From the NCBI GenBank assembly GCA_041687435.1, contig JAWLBX010000008.1, positions 62,001-126,000 of the forward strand: a stretch of 64,000 nt of DNA, read 5' to 3'. A model generated the notes under the pieces. It worked only from the letters and a program-made list of their open reading frames with translations, ran no database searches and was not told the origin of the DNA. Shown here piece after piece: positions 50,764-58,476 of the stretch; the stretch's first letter is position 1, and every line of letters starts with the position of its first letter. The position numbers and the translations under genes were made by a program. The stretch is from JACKII01 sp041687435 (GTDB lineage Bacteria; Pseudomonadota; Alphaproteobacteria; Bin95).

Positions 50764-51978
50764 TTACTCCGCCGCGACCGGCTTGCCCTGGCCGGGAGCG
50801 ACCTTGGCAAGGTGGCCGTAGCGGTCCTTGTGGGCGGAGGTATCGCGTTCCTCCAACTGGATTTCGCCGGCCAGCACCTGCCGCTTCCAATCCTGATGGG
50901 CCGGTTCGGCGGCGTGGAATTCCGGCATGACCTCTTTCGCGAAGAGCTCCAAGCTCTCGCAGATATGGTCATGGCTGTTCTTGCCAGCCTGGTTCAGCAG
51001 GATCACTTGGTCGATATGGCTGGACTGGAACTTGCGCAGCTTGTTGCGGATGGTCTCCGGCGAACCGACGAGGCCGCCGCGCAGCGCACGATCGACGATT
51101 TCCGGGTTGGCATCCTTCCACTTGACGAATTCTTCCCACAGGTTGACCGAACCCGCCGGCGGCCGCTCCCGCGTTTTGCTGGTGCCGTAGAACTGCAGCG
51201 CGAACTGGAAGAAGGTCAGGCCTTCGGCCCGCTTGCGCGCTTCCTCATCCGTCTTGGCGCACATGAAGTAGCTGACGAGGGCCAAGTTCGGATTGATCTG
51301 GTAGTCCGCCAGTTTGTCCAGCCGCTTGGTGATCGAGTTGTAATAGGCCGCGACCCAGGCATGTGCTGCATCGGAGGAAACGAACTGGAACCCCAGCGCG
51401 CCCATGCCACGGCGGCCGGCCATCTCAATCGTATCGAGTTGTGAGCAGGCGACCCAGAGCGGCGGGTGCGGTTGTTGCAGCGCCTTTGGCACCACGAGGC
51501 GGCGCGGCATGGAGAAATGCTTGCCCTGAAACTCGACGGGCTCGTCGCCGAACATCGGGATGATGGCCTGAACCATCTCCTCCCAAATCTCACGCTTGTC
51601 CTCGAAGTTGACGCCGAACGGGTCCAGCTCGGTGTTGCTGGCGCTCTCACCCATGCCGAATTCGACGCGGCCGTTGGACAGCAGGTCCAGCGTCGAGACG
51701 CGCTCGACCACGCGGGCCGGGTGGTTGGTGGTCAACTGAATGATGCCGTGGCCCAGGCGGATATTCTTGGTCCGCTGGCTGGCCGCGCCCAGAAACACTT
51801 CTGGCGCGGGCGAGTGGGAATATTCTTCGAGGAAGTGGTGTTCCACCTCCCAAGCATAATCGTAGCCAAGCTTGTCCGCGAGTTCGACCTGGGTGAGAGC
51901 GTTCTGGTGGAGAAGGTGCTCCGTATGCCGTTCCCAGGGACGGGGGATTTGCAGTTCATAGAAAATGCCGAATTTCAT
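50764..51978 (-). CDS. LLM class flavin-dependent oxidoreductase (first copy)
   Basis: A 404-residue luciferase-like TIM-barrel protein. MKFGIFYELQIPRPW begins the fold; EVEHHFLEEYSHSPAP, TKNIRLGHGIIQLTTNHPARVVERV and LSNGRVEFGMGESAS are conserved. It would use FMNH2 or F420 to oxidise or reduce a small organic compound. ATG 51978 is chosen because the fold begins there; a Met 13 codons earlier has no homology. A second, shorter LLM gene (62505-63533) is in the window. Confidence 0.92.
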   Translation of the reverse strand: MKFGIFYELQIPRPWERHTEHLLHQNALTQVELADKLGYDYAWEVEHHFLEEYSHSPAPEVFLGAASQRTKNIRLGHGIIQLTTNHPARVVERVSTLDLLSNGRVEFGMGESASNTELDPFGVNFEDKREIWEEMVQAIIPMFGDEPVEFQGKHFSMPRRLVVPKALQQPHPPLWVACSQLDTIEMAGRRGMGALGFQFVSSDAAHAWVAAYYNSITKRLDKLADYQINPNLALVSYFMCAKTDEEARKRAEGLTFFQFALQFYGTSKTRERPPAGSVNLWEEFVKWKDANPEIVDRALRGGLVGSPETIRNKLRKFQSSHIDQVILLNQAGKNSHDHICESLELFAKEVMPEFHAAEPAHQDWKRQVLAGEIQLEERDTSAHKDRYGHLAKVAPGQGKPVAAE

Positions 51979-52099
51979 GAGGCATGCTCCGCTGATGGGT
52001 GTGACCAGATTGGCCATTTATCGCATGCGCGCAGTCTAGCGGGGATCAGCGCTGCCGCAAGGCGTCCAGATTTCGCGGGTGCGGGACGGTCAGCCGCGG

Positions 52100-52321
52100 C
52101 TATGGCCGCATGAAGGCGTTGTCTTCGTCGCCATCCAGATTCCGGGCGACGAATTCCAGTTCGCTCGCCACAGCCTGCGGTGTCTGTTCCTTCAGCAACA
52201 GTTCAATCGCCTGATCCAGCAAGGCCCGGCCAATCTGATCGAGCGCAAGGCCGTTTTCGATGCCATCCTGTGCGGCGGCGAGGGCGTGGGGGCGGACAAT
52301 ATCGGTGGGGCTCTTCGCCAT
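52100..52321 (-). CDS. Small helical protein of unknown function
   Basis: A 73-residue protein, mostly helical, with an acidic C-terminal end. The ATG has GAAGAG upstream and codon use matches the neighbours, so I regard it as a real gene. The stretch GRALLDQAIELLLKEQTPQAVASELEFVARN suggests a helical hairpin. No family is recognised. It is divergent from the ketopantoate reductase-like gene and about 120 bases upstream of the LLM gene, so the two may be transcribed together. Confidence 0.55.
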   Translation of the reverse strand: MAKSPTDIVRPHALAAAQDGIENGLALDQIGRALLDQAIELLLKEQTPQAVASELEFVARNLDGDEDNAFMRP

Positions 52322-52474
52322 GGTCTGTCTCTTCAGGCAGTCGGGAGGTAGGGTATTCGAAACGTCAGTTCGGGCACGGTGCCGGATGTGGCAAGGTCCC
52401 TTGTCAGGACAGCTTGCACGCGCTCATTTTGGCGGCACGGCGCCGGAACGCAATTGACCTGGCGCAAACAAATC

Positions 52475-53464
52475 ATGGAGGCACGAGGTCCCTTGAAAAT
52501 CATCGTGATGGGCGCGGGCGCGCTCGGGTCGATTTCTGCCGCCCTGCTGCACGAGGCCGGGCATGAGGTCTCTTTGGTGGCCCGCGGTGCGCGGGCGGAA
52601 CATTTGCAGGCCGACGGCATCCGGGTCGAAGGCCTGGCCCAGGTGACGGCGGCATGCCCGATTGTCACCGACACTGCCGTGTTGGGCGAAGCCGACCTGC
52701 TGATCATGACGGTAAAGACGTTTGATACTGAGGCCGCGTTGCAGCAACTGGCCCACGTCAAGGCTGCCTCCTGCCTGTCCTTACAGAATGGCATGCTGAA
52801 GGACGATCAGCTTGCGGCGGTGTTCGGGCGCGAGGCCGTGCTGGGCGCCTTTGCCAATTTTTCCGGCGCGGTGCGGGATGATGGCGTGGCGCTGTTTACC
52901 GTCAATGCCAGTATCACCGTCGGCGAGCTTGCCGGTGGCCTCTCCCCCCGGGCGCAAGCGGTGGTGGATGCCTTGAACGGTGCCGGCATCAACGCCCATG
53001 GCAGCGCCGACATTTATTCCGCAAGCTGGAGCAAGCTGATCATCTGGTCCGGCATGGCCATTGTCAGCACGCTGACGCGGGAGCCGAGCGTGAATATTTT
53101 TTCGGATCCCGATGCGGCCCTGTTGCTCGCACGCATTCATCGGGAAGTGCAAACAGTCGCGGAGGCGGAGGGTGCCGTGCCGCAGCCGGTACCACCTTAT
53201 TCCACGGCCGAGTCGCTTGCAGTTACAGATCAAACGGAGATGGTGCGTCTGGTGCTGGAGACCGGCAAATTCTTCCGCAGCAACGCACCCCTGCATAAAC
53301 ACTCCATGCTGCAGGATATGGAGCGCGGCAAGCGGCTGGAAATCGATGAGACATTGGGCGACTTGGTCGCGCGCGGCCAGCGGCTGGGCGTACCCGTGCC
53401 GACGGTCGACGCCGGCTACAGGATGATCGCCGCTATGGACCGTATCCGGCGCGACAGGGCCTGA
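52475..53464 (+). CDS. Ketopantoate reductase-like protein (PanE/ApbA family)
   Basis: About 329 residues. The Rossmann motif GAGALGSISAALLHEAGHEVSLVAR starts the protein; KTFDTEAALQQL, LQNGML and NASITVGE follow, with Lys in SWSKLIIWSG and a C-terminal KHSMLQDMERGKRLEIDETLGD helix region. PanE uses NADPH to make pantoate, but this branch contains many paralogues of unknown substrate. The start may instead be a TTG at 52493 (LKIIVMGAGALG), preceded by AGG and giving the usual N-terminus; the ATG at 52475 lacks a ribosome site. Confidence 0.88.
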   Translation: MEARGPLKIIVMGAGALGSISAALLHEAGHEVSLVARGARAEHLQADGIRVEGLAQVTAACPIVTDTAVLGEADLLIMTVKTFDTEAALQQLAHVKAASCLSLQNGMLKDDQLAAVFGREAVLGAFANFSGAVRDDGVALFTVNASITVGELAGGLSPRAQAVVDALNGAGINAHGSADIYSASWSKLIIWSGMAIVSTLTREPSVNIFSDPDAALLLARIHREVQTVAEAEGAVPQPVPPYSTAESLAVTDQTEMVRLVLETGKFFRSNAPLHKHSMLQDMERGKRLEIDETLGDLVARGQRLGVPVPTVDAGYRMIAAMDRIRRDRA

Positions 53465-53758
53465 AGCCGCCTACATCTTTTCCTTGGTGTCCTTGGCGGT
53501 TTTTTCGATGGCCGCGCATCGACACGACGCAGCGGCGTCAAACGTTCATATTACTATGGGCAACGATTATGGAGGCTTTTGGAATAAGGCAACGATGATC
53601 GCGGAACCCTCCGATGCCCCGGCCGCCTATCCGTCGCTGATCCGGAGCGGTTGGCCCTGTATGGCAGTTCACGCCGGCCTGTCGCCTCTGGCAATCCTGG
53701 CCGCAGCGTGGTTTGTTTCCGGTCCCAATTCCATGCCCGCAATCCAGCGAGTCTGCTC
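53465..53758 (+). other. Intergenic region with weak terminator before the HAD gene
   Basis: CCGCC at 53467 and GGCGG at 53495 can pair across a long loop and are followed by TTTTTT, which could end the ketopantoate reductase-like transcript. On the minus strand the same bases read as a short open tail (EKTAKDTKEKM then stop) without an upstream start, perhaps a decayed small gene. Open frames in the rest lack ribosome sites. Confidence 0.35.
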
Positions 53759-54394
53759 ATGCCCCGCCCTTTTTCCGCCGTCCTTTGGGATTTCGGCGGC
53801 GTCATCCTCACCAGCCCGTTCGACGCGTTTGCCAAATACGAGGCGGAAATTGGTCTGCCCGATGGCTTCATCCGCCGTCTGAACGCCACCAATCCGCACA
53901 ACAACGCCTGGGCAAAGCTGGAACGCTCCGACGTATCGCTCGACGAGTTCTGCGACCTGTTCGAGGCTGAGGCCCGCGCCGCCGGCGGCGAGCTTTCGGG
54001 CCGCAAGGTGGTCTCCCTATTGGCTGGCGAGGTGCGGCCCGAAATGGTGGCCGCACTGCGTAATGTCGCTGCCCGCTACAAGACCGCCTGCCTGACCAAC
54101 AATGTCAAAACCTCCACCCGCACGCCAAAAAAACAGGCCCAGATCGACGAGATCATGAAGATTTTCGGCGTTGTCGTCGAAAGTTCCAAGGTCGGCGTGC
54201 GCAAGCCCGAGCCCGCATTTTATGAAAAAGCCTGCGCCATGCTGGATATCCAGCCGCAGGAGGCGATCTTCCTGGATGATCTGGGGGTCAACCTGAAGCC
54301 GGCCCGCGCAATCGGTATGGCGACGATCAAGGTGACGTCCCCCGTTCAGGCGCTGGAGGAATTGGAAGGTCTGCTCGGCCATTCCGTGCGGTAG
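53759..54394 (+). CDS. HAD-superfamily hydrolase (HAD-IA, epoxide-hydrolase-N-like)
   Basis: A 211-residue HAD protein. Motif I is WDFGGVILTSPFDAFA: the nucleophile Asp is present but the usual second acid Asp is Gly. Motif II is CLTNN, motif III is KVGVRKPEPAFYEKA and motif IV is FLDDLGVNLKPA. DFGGV is typical of the soluble epoxide hydrolase N-terminal phosphatase and ACAD10-type branch. The enzyme may be a lipid-phosphate phosphatase, or have weak activity. ATG 53759 starts at the fold. Confidence 0.88.
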   Translation: MPRPFSAVLWDFGGVILTSPFDAFAKYEAEIGLPDGFIRRLNATNPHNNAWAKLERSDVSLDEFCDLFEAEARAAGGELSGRKVVSLLAGEVRPEMVAALRNVAARYKTACLTNNVKTSTRTPKKQAQIDEIMKIFGVVVESSKVGVRKPEPAFYEKACAMLDIQPQEAIFLDDLGVNLKPARAIGMATIKVTSPVQALEELEGLLGHSVR

Positions 54395-54489
54395 CGTGGA
54401 TTGCGGACAGCATCGGGGCCACCGTGGCGTGACAGGACAGGAACGGGGTGGCATGCTGCCCCACCACGCGAGCGAGACGGAACCGAGTC

Positions 54490-55290
54490 ATGACCATCCC
54501 TCCGCTGTTCGATCTTTCCGGCAAAGTCGCCGTTGTCACCGGCGCCTCGCGCGGGATTGGCGAATCCATCGCCCGGCAACTGGCCGCACATGGTGCCAAG
54601 GTCGTCGTTTCCTCCCGCAAGGCGGAGGCCTGTGACGCCGTCGTGGCCGATATCAAGGCCAACTGGGCGTGCGGCGCCGGCAATGCCATGACCATTCCCT
54701 GCCATGTCGGCCAGCGCGACCAATGCGAGGCGCTAATTGACCGGACCATAGCCGCCTGGGGGCGGGTCGACATTCTGGTCTGCAATGCCGCGGTCAGCGC
54801 CTACAAAGGGCCGATTGCCGAAGCGCCGGATTGGGCCTTCGAAAAGATGGTCAATGCCAACATCCGCGGCATTCTCTGGCTGACCGACCGCGCCTGCCCG
54901 GACATGGCAAGCCGTCGGGATGGGGCGGTGATTATCATCGGCTCGGCAGGCGGCCTGCGCGGCTCGTCCGACATGGGGCTCTATGGCATCACCAAGGCCG
55001 CCGACATGCAGATCGCCCGCAACCTTTGCGTGACGTGGGGCAAGCATAACATCCGCGCCAATTGCATCGCGCCCTCCCTGGTCGTGACCGACATGGCGGA
55101 GGTGCTGACCAGCGCCCCCAAGCGGCAGCAGACCATGGAATGGACGTACCCGATGCAGCGGTTCGGGACCGTTGAGGATGTATCCGGGGTCGCCGTGGCG
55201 CTGGCCGGGCCGGCCGGTGCCTGGACCAGCGGGCAGACCATCGTCATCGATGGCGGCATGATGGCCGGTTCCGGCCGGGAAGTGGGGTGA
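54490..55290 (+). CDS. SDR family oxidoreductase (first of tandem pair)
   Basis: A 266-residue SDR. The cofactor motif is TGASRGIGESIA, with VCNAAVS, the catalytic Ser in IIIGSAGGLRGS, and Tyr/Lys in LYGITKAADMQ. DGGMM closes the fold. The Arg in SSRKAEA after strand 2 indicates NADP(H). It lies 4 bases before a clear paralogue on the same strand, and downstream of the HAD gene. Substrate is unknown; secondary alcohols or 3-oxoacyl-CoA compounds are the commonest in this branch. Confidence 0.93.
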   Translation: MTIPPLFDLSGKVAVVTGASRGIGESIARQLAAHGAKVVVSSRKAEACDAVVADIKANWACGAGNAMTIPCHVGQRDQCEALIDRTIAAWGRVDILVCNAAVSAYKGPIAEAPDWAFEKMVNANIRGILWLTDRACPDMASRRDGAVIIIGSAGGLRGSSDMGLYGITKAADMQIARNLCVTWGKHNIRANCIAPSLVVTDMAEVLTSAPKRQQTMEWTYPMQRFGTVEDVSGVAVALAGPAGAWTSGQTIVIDGGMMAGSGREVG

Positions 55291-55294
55291 GATC

Positions 55295-56104
55295 ATGAGC
55301 AGAACTACGGAAATCCCCGCCATGTTCGACCTGTCCGGCCAGGTGGCAGTCGTTACCGGTTCGACCAAGGGCATCGGCAAGGCCATCGCCGCCCGCATGG
55401 CCCAGCACGGTGCCAAGGTGGTTATTTCCTCCCGCAAGGCCGATGCAGTTGAGGCCGTTACGGCCGAGATCAATCGCGATTACGCAGCCGATGGCGGCGA
55501 GGCCATCGGCGTGCCGGCTAATATCGGCCGCCGCCCGGAATGCGAGGCGCTGGTCGCCGACGCGCTCGACCGGTGGGGCCGGATCGACACCTTCGTCGCC
55601 AATGCCGCCATCAACCCCTATTACGGCCCGTTGCATGAGATTTCGGAGGACGCCTTCCAGAAGATCATGAATACCAATGTGCAGAGTCCGATCTGGTTTT
55701 CGGGCTTGGTCTGCCCGCAGATGGCGGAACAGGGCGGCGGCAGCTTCATCGTGATCTCGTCGGTTGGCGGCTTGCGCGGGGATGCCAGAATCGGCGCCTA
55801 CAACCTGTCCAAGGCAGCGGACATGCAATTGGTGCGCAACATGGCGGTGGAATGGGGACGGCACAATATCCGCGCGAACTGCATCGCCCCCGCCCTGGTC
55901 AAGACGGATTTCGCCCGCGCGCTGTGGGAAAACCCGGTGCGGCTCGAAAACGAATTGATGGGCTATCCGCTGCACCGCCTGGGCGAGCCGGATGATATCG
56001 CCGGCATGGCGGTCATGCTGGCCAGCCGGGCCGGGCATTGGATCTGCGGGCAGACGCTGACCGTGGACGGCGGCATGATGGCGGGCATCGGGCGGTACGA
56101 GTAA
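55295..56104 (+). CDS. SDR family oxidoreductase (second of tandem pair)
   Basis: A 269-residue SDR with TGSTKGIGKAIA, VANAAINPYYG, catalytic Ser in VISSVGGLRGD, and AYNLSKAADMQ (Tyr, Lys). Over its whole length it matches the preceding SDR closely, for instance FDLSGQVAVVTGS, SSRKADA, NIRANCIAPALV and DGGMMAGIGR, so the pair arose by tandem duplication. The active sites are both complete, so both are probably active. They could form a heteromer or act on two successive substrates. Confidence 0.93.
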   Translation: MSRTTEIPAMFDLSGQVAVVTGSTKGIGKAIAARMAQHGAKVVISSRKADAVEAVTAEINRDYAADGGEAIGVPANIGRRPECEALVADALDRWGRIDTFVANAAINPYYGPLHEISEDAFQKIMNTNVQSPIWFSGLVCPQMAEQGGGSFIVISSVGGLRGDARIGAYNLSKAADMQLVRNMAVEWGRHNIRANCIAPALVKTDFARALWENPVRLENELMGYPLHRLGEPDDIAGMAVMLASRAGHWICGQTLTVDGGMMAGIGRYE

Positions 56105-56420
56105 GGCGGTTTCCGATGCGCCTCTGTAATGTCGCATTCCTGTAACTTGGTTTTTATTGATTGCGCGGGCAAACGCACGTAAAGTTTCTCTATAGGTAAG
56201 CGTGCTGACGCTGCCAGTTGCGTTGCAACACCGGCAGCCTCAAGAGAAGGTGCAAACAGCAAGCAGTCGTAACAGTTGAGCCATATGGTCGACGACGGGT
56301 CGGCGCCCGGGGGGCTGTAAACTGGCCCGCCACGCCAAATGTGCCGTGTCTTACCTGTGAATCGTCCAATCGATCAAACTGGTTCAGCGGGCTCGCGGGT
56401 CTTCGGGGAAGAAGCCCGCC
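56105..56420 (+). promoter_or_regulatory. Long leader region of cold-shock-domain gene with hairpin
   Basis: This 316-base region has no gene. It contains a possible -10 like TCTATA near 56187, and a hairpin at 56210-56238 (GCTGCC-A-GTTGC, loop GTT, GCAAC-ACC-GGCAGC). Leaders of cold-shock genes often fold differently with temperature. A regulatory role here is inference. Confidence 0.35.
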
Positions 56421-57146
56421 ATGGAGTGGTTCCTACACATGTCTAATTTTGACCGGCCGTCTGTGAAGGCCGAGCGCGTGACCGTCACGGTCAAATGGTT
56501 TAACGCGACCAAGGGGTTTGGCTTCGTCCAGTTGGAAGACGGGTCGGATGCGTTCCTGCATGCGTCGGTGCTGGTGCCGACCGGCTATGACGAAATCACC
56601 GACGGCAGTACGCTGGTCTGCGATATCGCCGATGGCCGCAAGGGCCAGCAAGTGGCGGAGGTTCACGAGGTAACATTGGCGGATGCGCCGCCGCGCCGGC
56701 CGCGTGCACCGGGCGGCCCCGGTGGCCCCGGCGGGCCGCGCGGTGGCTTTGGTGATCGTGGCGGGTTTGGCGATCGTGATCGCGGCGGGTTTGGCGACCG
56801 CGGTGGCTTCGGCGACCGTGATCGCGGCGGTTACGGTGACCGCGACCGTGGCGGTTTTGGCGGTGGGCGTAGCGCCTACGGCCCGCCGCGCGGTGAACGC
56901 GCCGGTTTCGGAGGCCGTGACCGTGACCAGGGGCCGGCGACAATCGTCGACGGCACCGTCAAGTTCTACAATGCCGAGAAGGGCTATGGCTTCATCGCGC
57001 CTGATGATGGCAGCCCGGATGTCTTCGTGTCCGGCCGCGTGCTGGAGCGTACCGGCGTTTCCAGCCTCGAGTCGAACCAGCGCGTGCGCGTGTCGGCCCG
57101 CCCTGGCCAGAAGGGCATGGTGGCTTCGAACGTGGAACTGCTCTAG
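56421..57146 (+). CDS. Two-cold-shock-domain protein with Gly/Arg/Asp-rich linker
   Basis: A 241-residue protein (start 56421; ATG 56439 also possible). The first cold-shock domain (about 20-80) has VKWFNATKGFGFVQLEDG and DAFLHASVL; the second (about 175-241) has VKFYNAEKGYGFIAPDDG and DVFVSGRVLERTG. Between them lie about 80 residues of low complexity made of GGFGDRDR-type repeats, resembling eukaryotic RGG motifs. Cold-shock domains bind single-stranded RNA/DNA; the linker is likely disordered and may promote RNA binding or condensation. A terminator with T tail follows the stop. Confidence 0.92.
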   Translation: MEWFLHMSNFDRPSVKAERVTVTVKWFNATKGFGFVQLEDGSDAFLHASVLVPTGYDEITDGSTLVCDIADGRKGQQVAEVHEVTLADAPPRRPRAPGGPGGPGGPRGGFGDRGGFGDRDRGGFGDRGGFGDRDRGGYGDRDRGGFGGGRSAYGPPRGERAGFGGRDRDQGPATIVDGTVKFYNAEKGYGFIAPDDGSPDVFVSGRVLERTGVSSLESNQRVRVSARPGQKGMVASNVELL

Positions 57147-57158
57147 TTGCGAACGAAT

Positions 57159-57188
57159 GGGGGCGGTGCAGTGCGCCGTCCCCGTTTT
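57159..57188 (+). terminator. Rho-independent terminator of cold-shock-domain gene
   Basis: An 11-pair stem (GGGGGCGGTGC with GCGCCGTCCCC, wobbles included) has a 3-base loop and is followed by GTTTTC. It lies 12 bases after the stop codon. Confidence 0.72.
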
Positions 57189-57208
57189 CAGGGTATGCCG
57201 GGCATCCG

Positions 57209-58441
57209 TCAGGTGTAGGAACCGACGCCGATTTTCGATGTTGCGCGTTGAGCCCGTTCGGTTTCCATGTTGAGATCAGTCAGATAGTCGGCGGCAAACG
57301 CCTTGTGAGCCGGTGACAGCATCAGGTGGATTGCCGGCGGCACCGCCGTTCTGGACGATACCCACCCGCGTGCGGCCATGCCGTCGGCAATGGCCATCAC
57401 GTCTTTTTCCGGATGGGTGAGGGCGGTCAAGCCCAATTGCGGCCGCCCAACCGGTTCGAAGCCAAGAGTCCTGGCGGCGGCCTCGATCGCCGTCCGCGCC
57501 GCCAGCACGTCCGCCGTCGTTTGCCGGAAACCGTCATACCCCAGATGCTGCAGCACGGCCCAGGCGCCGGCAATCGCGCCGCCGGGCCGTGTGCCATGAA
57601 GCGTTGGGGTGGCCATTCGGCCGCTTGGCCAGACATCGAAGCTGAATTCCTGATGCCGGTGCAGTGCGGCGGAGCGGTACAGCACCGTTGATGCGCCTTT
57701 CGGAGCGTAGCCGTATTTGTGCAGGTCGGCGGATATGGAGGAGACGCCCGCATTGCGGAAATCCCAGTTGGGCACCTCCACATCCAGACGTTCGGCAAAC
57801 GGCAGGAAATACCCGCCGACACAGGCATCGACATGACACCAAAGCCCGCGGTCTTCGGCAATGCCCGCGATTTTCGGGATCGGATCGACCAAGCCGTACG
57901 GAAAACAGGGCGCGGAGCCGACTATCATGATCGTCCGTTCCGTCACCGCCGCCGCCATGGCATCCGGATCGGCCTTGAAATCACTTGCGACCGGCACCCG
58001 CACCACGCTGAGATTCATCAGGTGGGCGGCTTTGTTGAAGGCCGGGTGCGCCGTTTCCGGTGTGACGATTTCCGCCCCGACCGTATCCATGCCGGCAGCG
58101 GCCGCTTGGTCGCGGCAGGCCTTGACCGCCATGGTGATGCTGTCCGTGCCGCCGGTGGTGAAGGAGCCTGCCGCGCCTTCCGGGGCATGCATCAATTCAT
58201 GTGCAATGGCGATGATCTCCGCTTCCATCGCCCCCAGGCTGGGAAAGGCGCGCACACCCAGCGCATTCTCCGCCATATAGGCGAGATAGGCCCGCTCGCC
58301 GACCCGCCGCACCTCCTCGCCGGCGTTGAACACGAACAGCGCCGTGCGGCCATGCTGCCAATCGGCATCGCCGCTGCGCCGTGCCTCTAACGCAGCTGCC
58401 AAGTCGTTCCAGCCGCGCCCGTGTTCCGGCAGATGGGACAT
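57209..58441 (-). CDS. PLP-dependent decarboxylase/sphingosine-phosphate-lyase-like protein
   Basis: A 410-residue fold-type I PLP protein. Landmarks are GSFTTGGTDSITMAVKACRD, PETAHPAFNKAAHLMNL, CHVDACVGGYFLPF (cofactor-binding Asp) and the Schiff-base Lys in SADLHKYGYAPKGAS. The closest pattern I know is the group II decarboxylase/sphingosine-1-phosphate lyase branch; tyrosine/glutamate-like decarboxylases share it. GGAGGG precedes the ATG at 58441. It is 35 bases after the second MmgE/PrpD gene, in the same direction, so the two are probably one transcript. Confidence 0.9.
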   Translation of the reverse strand: MSHLPEHGRGWNDLAAALEARRSGDADWQHGRTALFVFNAGEEVRRVGERAYLAYMAENALGVRAFPSLGAMEAEIIAIAHELMHAPEGAAGSFTTGGTDSITMAVKACRDQAAAAGMDTVGAEIVTPETAHPAFNKAAHLMNLSVVRVPVASDFKADPDAMAAAVTERTIMIVGSAPCFPYGLVDPIPKIAGIAEDRGLWCHVDACVGGYFLPFAERLDVEVPNWDFRNAGVSSISADLHKYGYAPKGASTVLYRSAALHRHQEFSFDVWPSGRMATPTLHGTRPGGAIAGAWAVLQHLGYDGFRQTTADVLAARTAIEAAARTLGFEPVGRPQLGLTALTHPEKDVMAIADGMAARGWVSSRTAVPPAIHLMLSPAHKAFAADYLTDLNMETERAQRATSKIGVGSYT

Positions 58442-58476
58442 GGCGGTTCCCTCCGTTTCTATGTTGTAACGCGGGC

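Noticed and set aside
53484..53882. Short plus-strand frame before the HAD gene
   Set aside because: No ribosome site and it overlaps the HAD gene out of phase.
56755..56870. Repeated DNA units that could suggest a CRISPR or tandem-repeat array
   Set aside because: The repeats follow the codons for GGFGDRDR in frame inside the cold-shock-domain gene and have no unique spacers.
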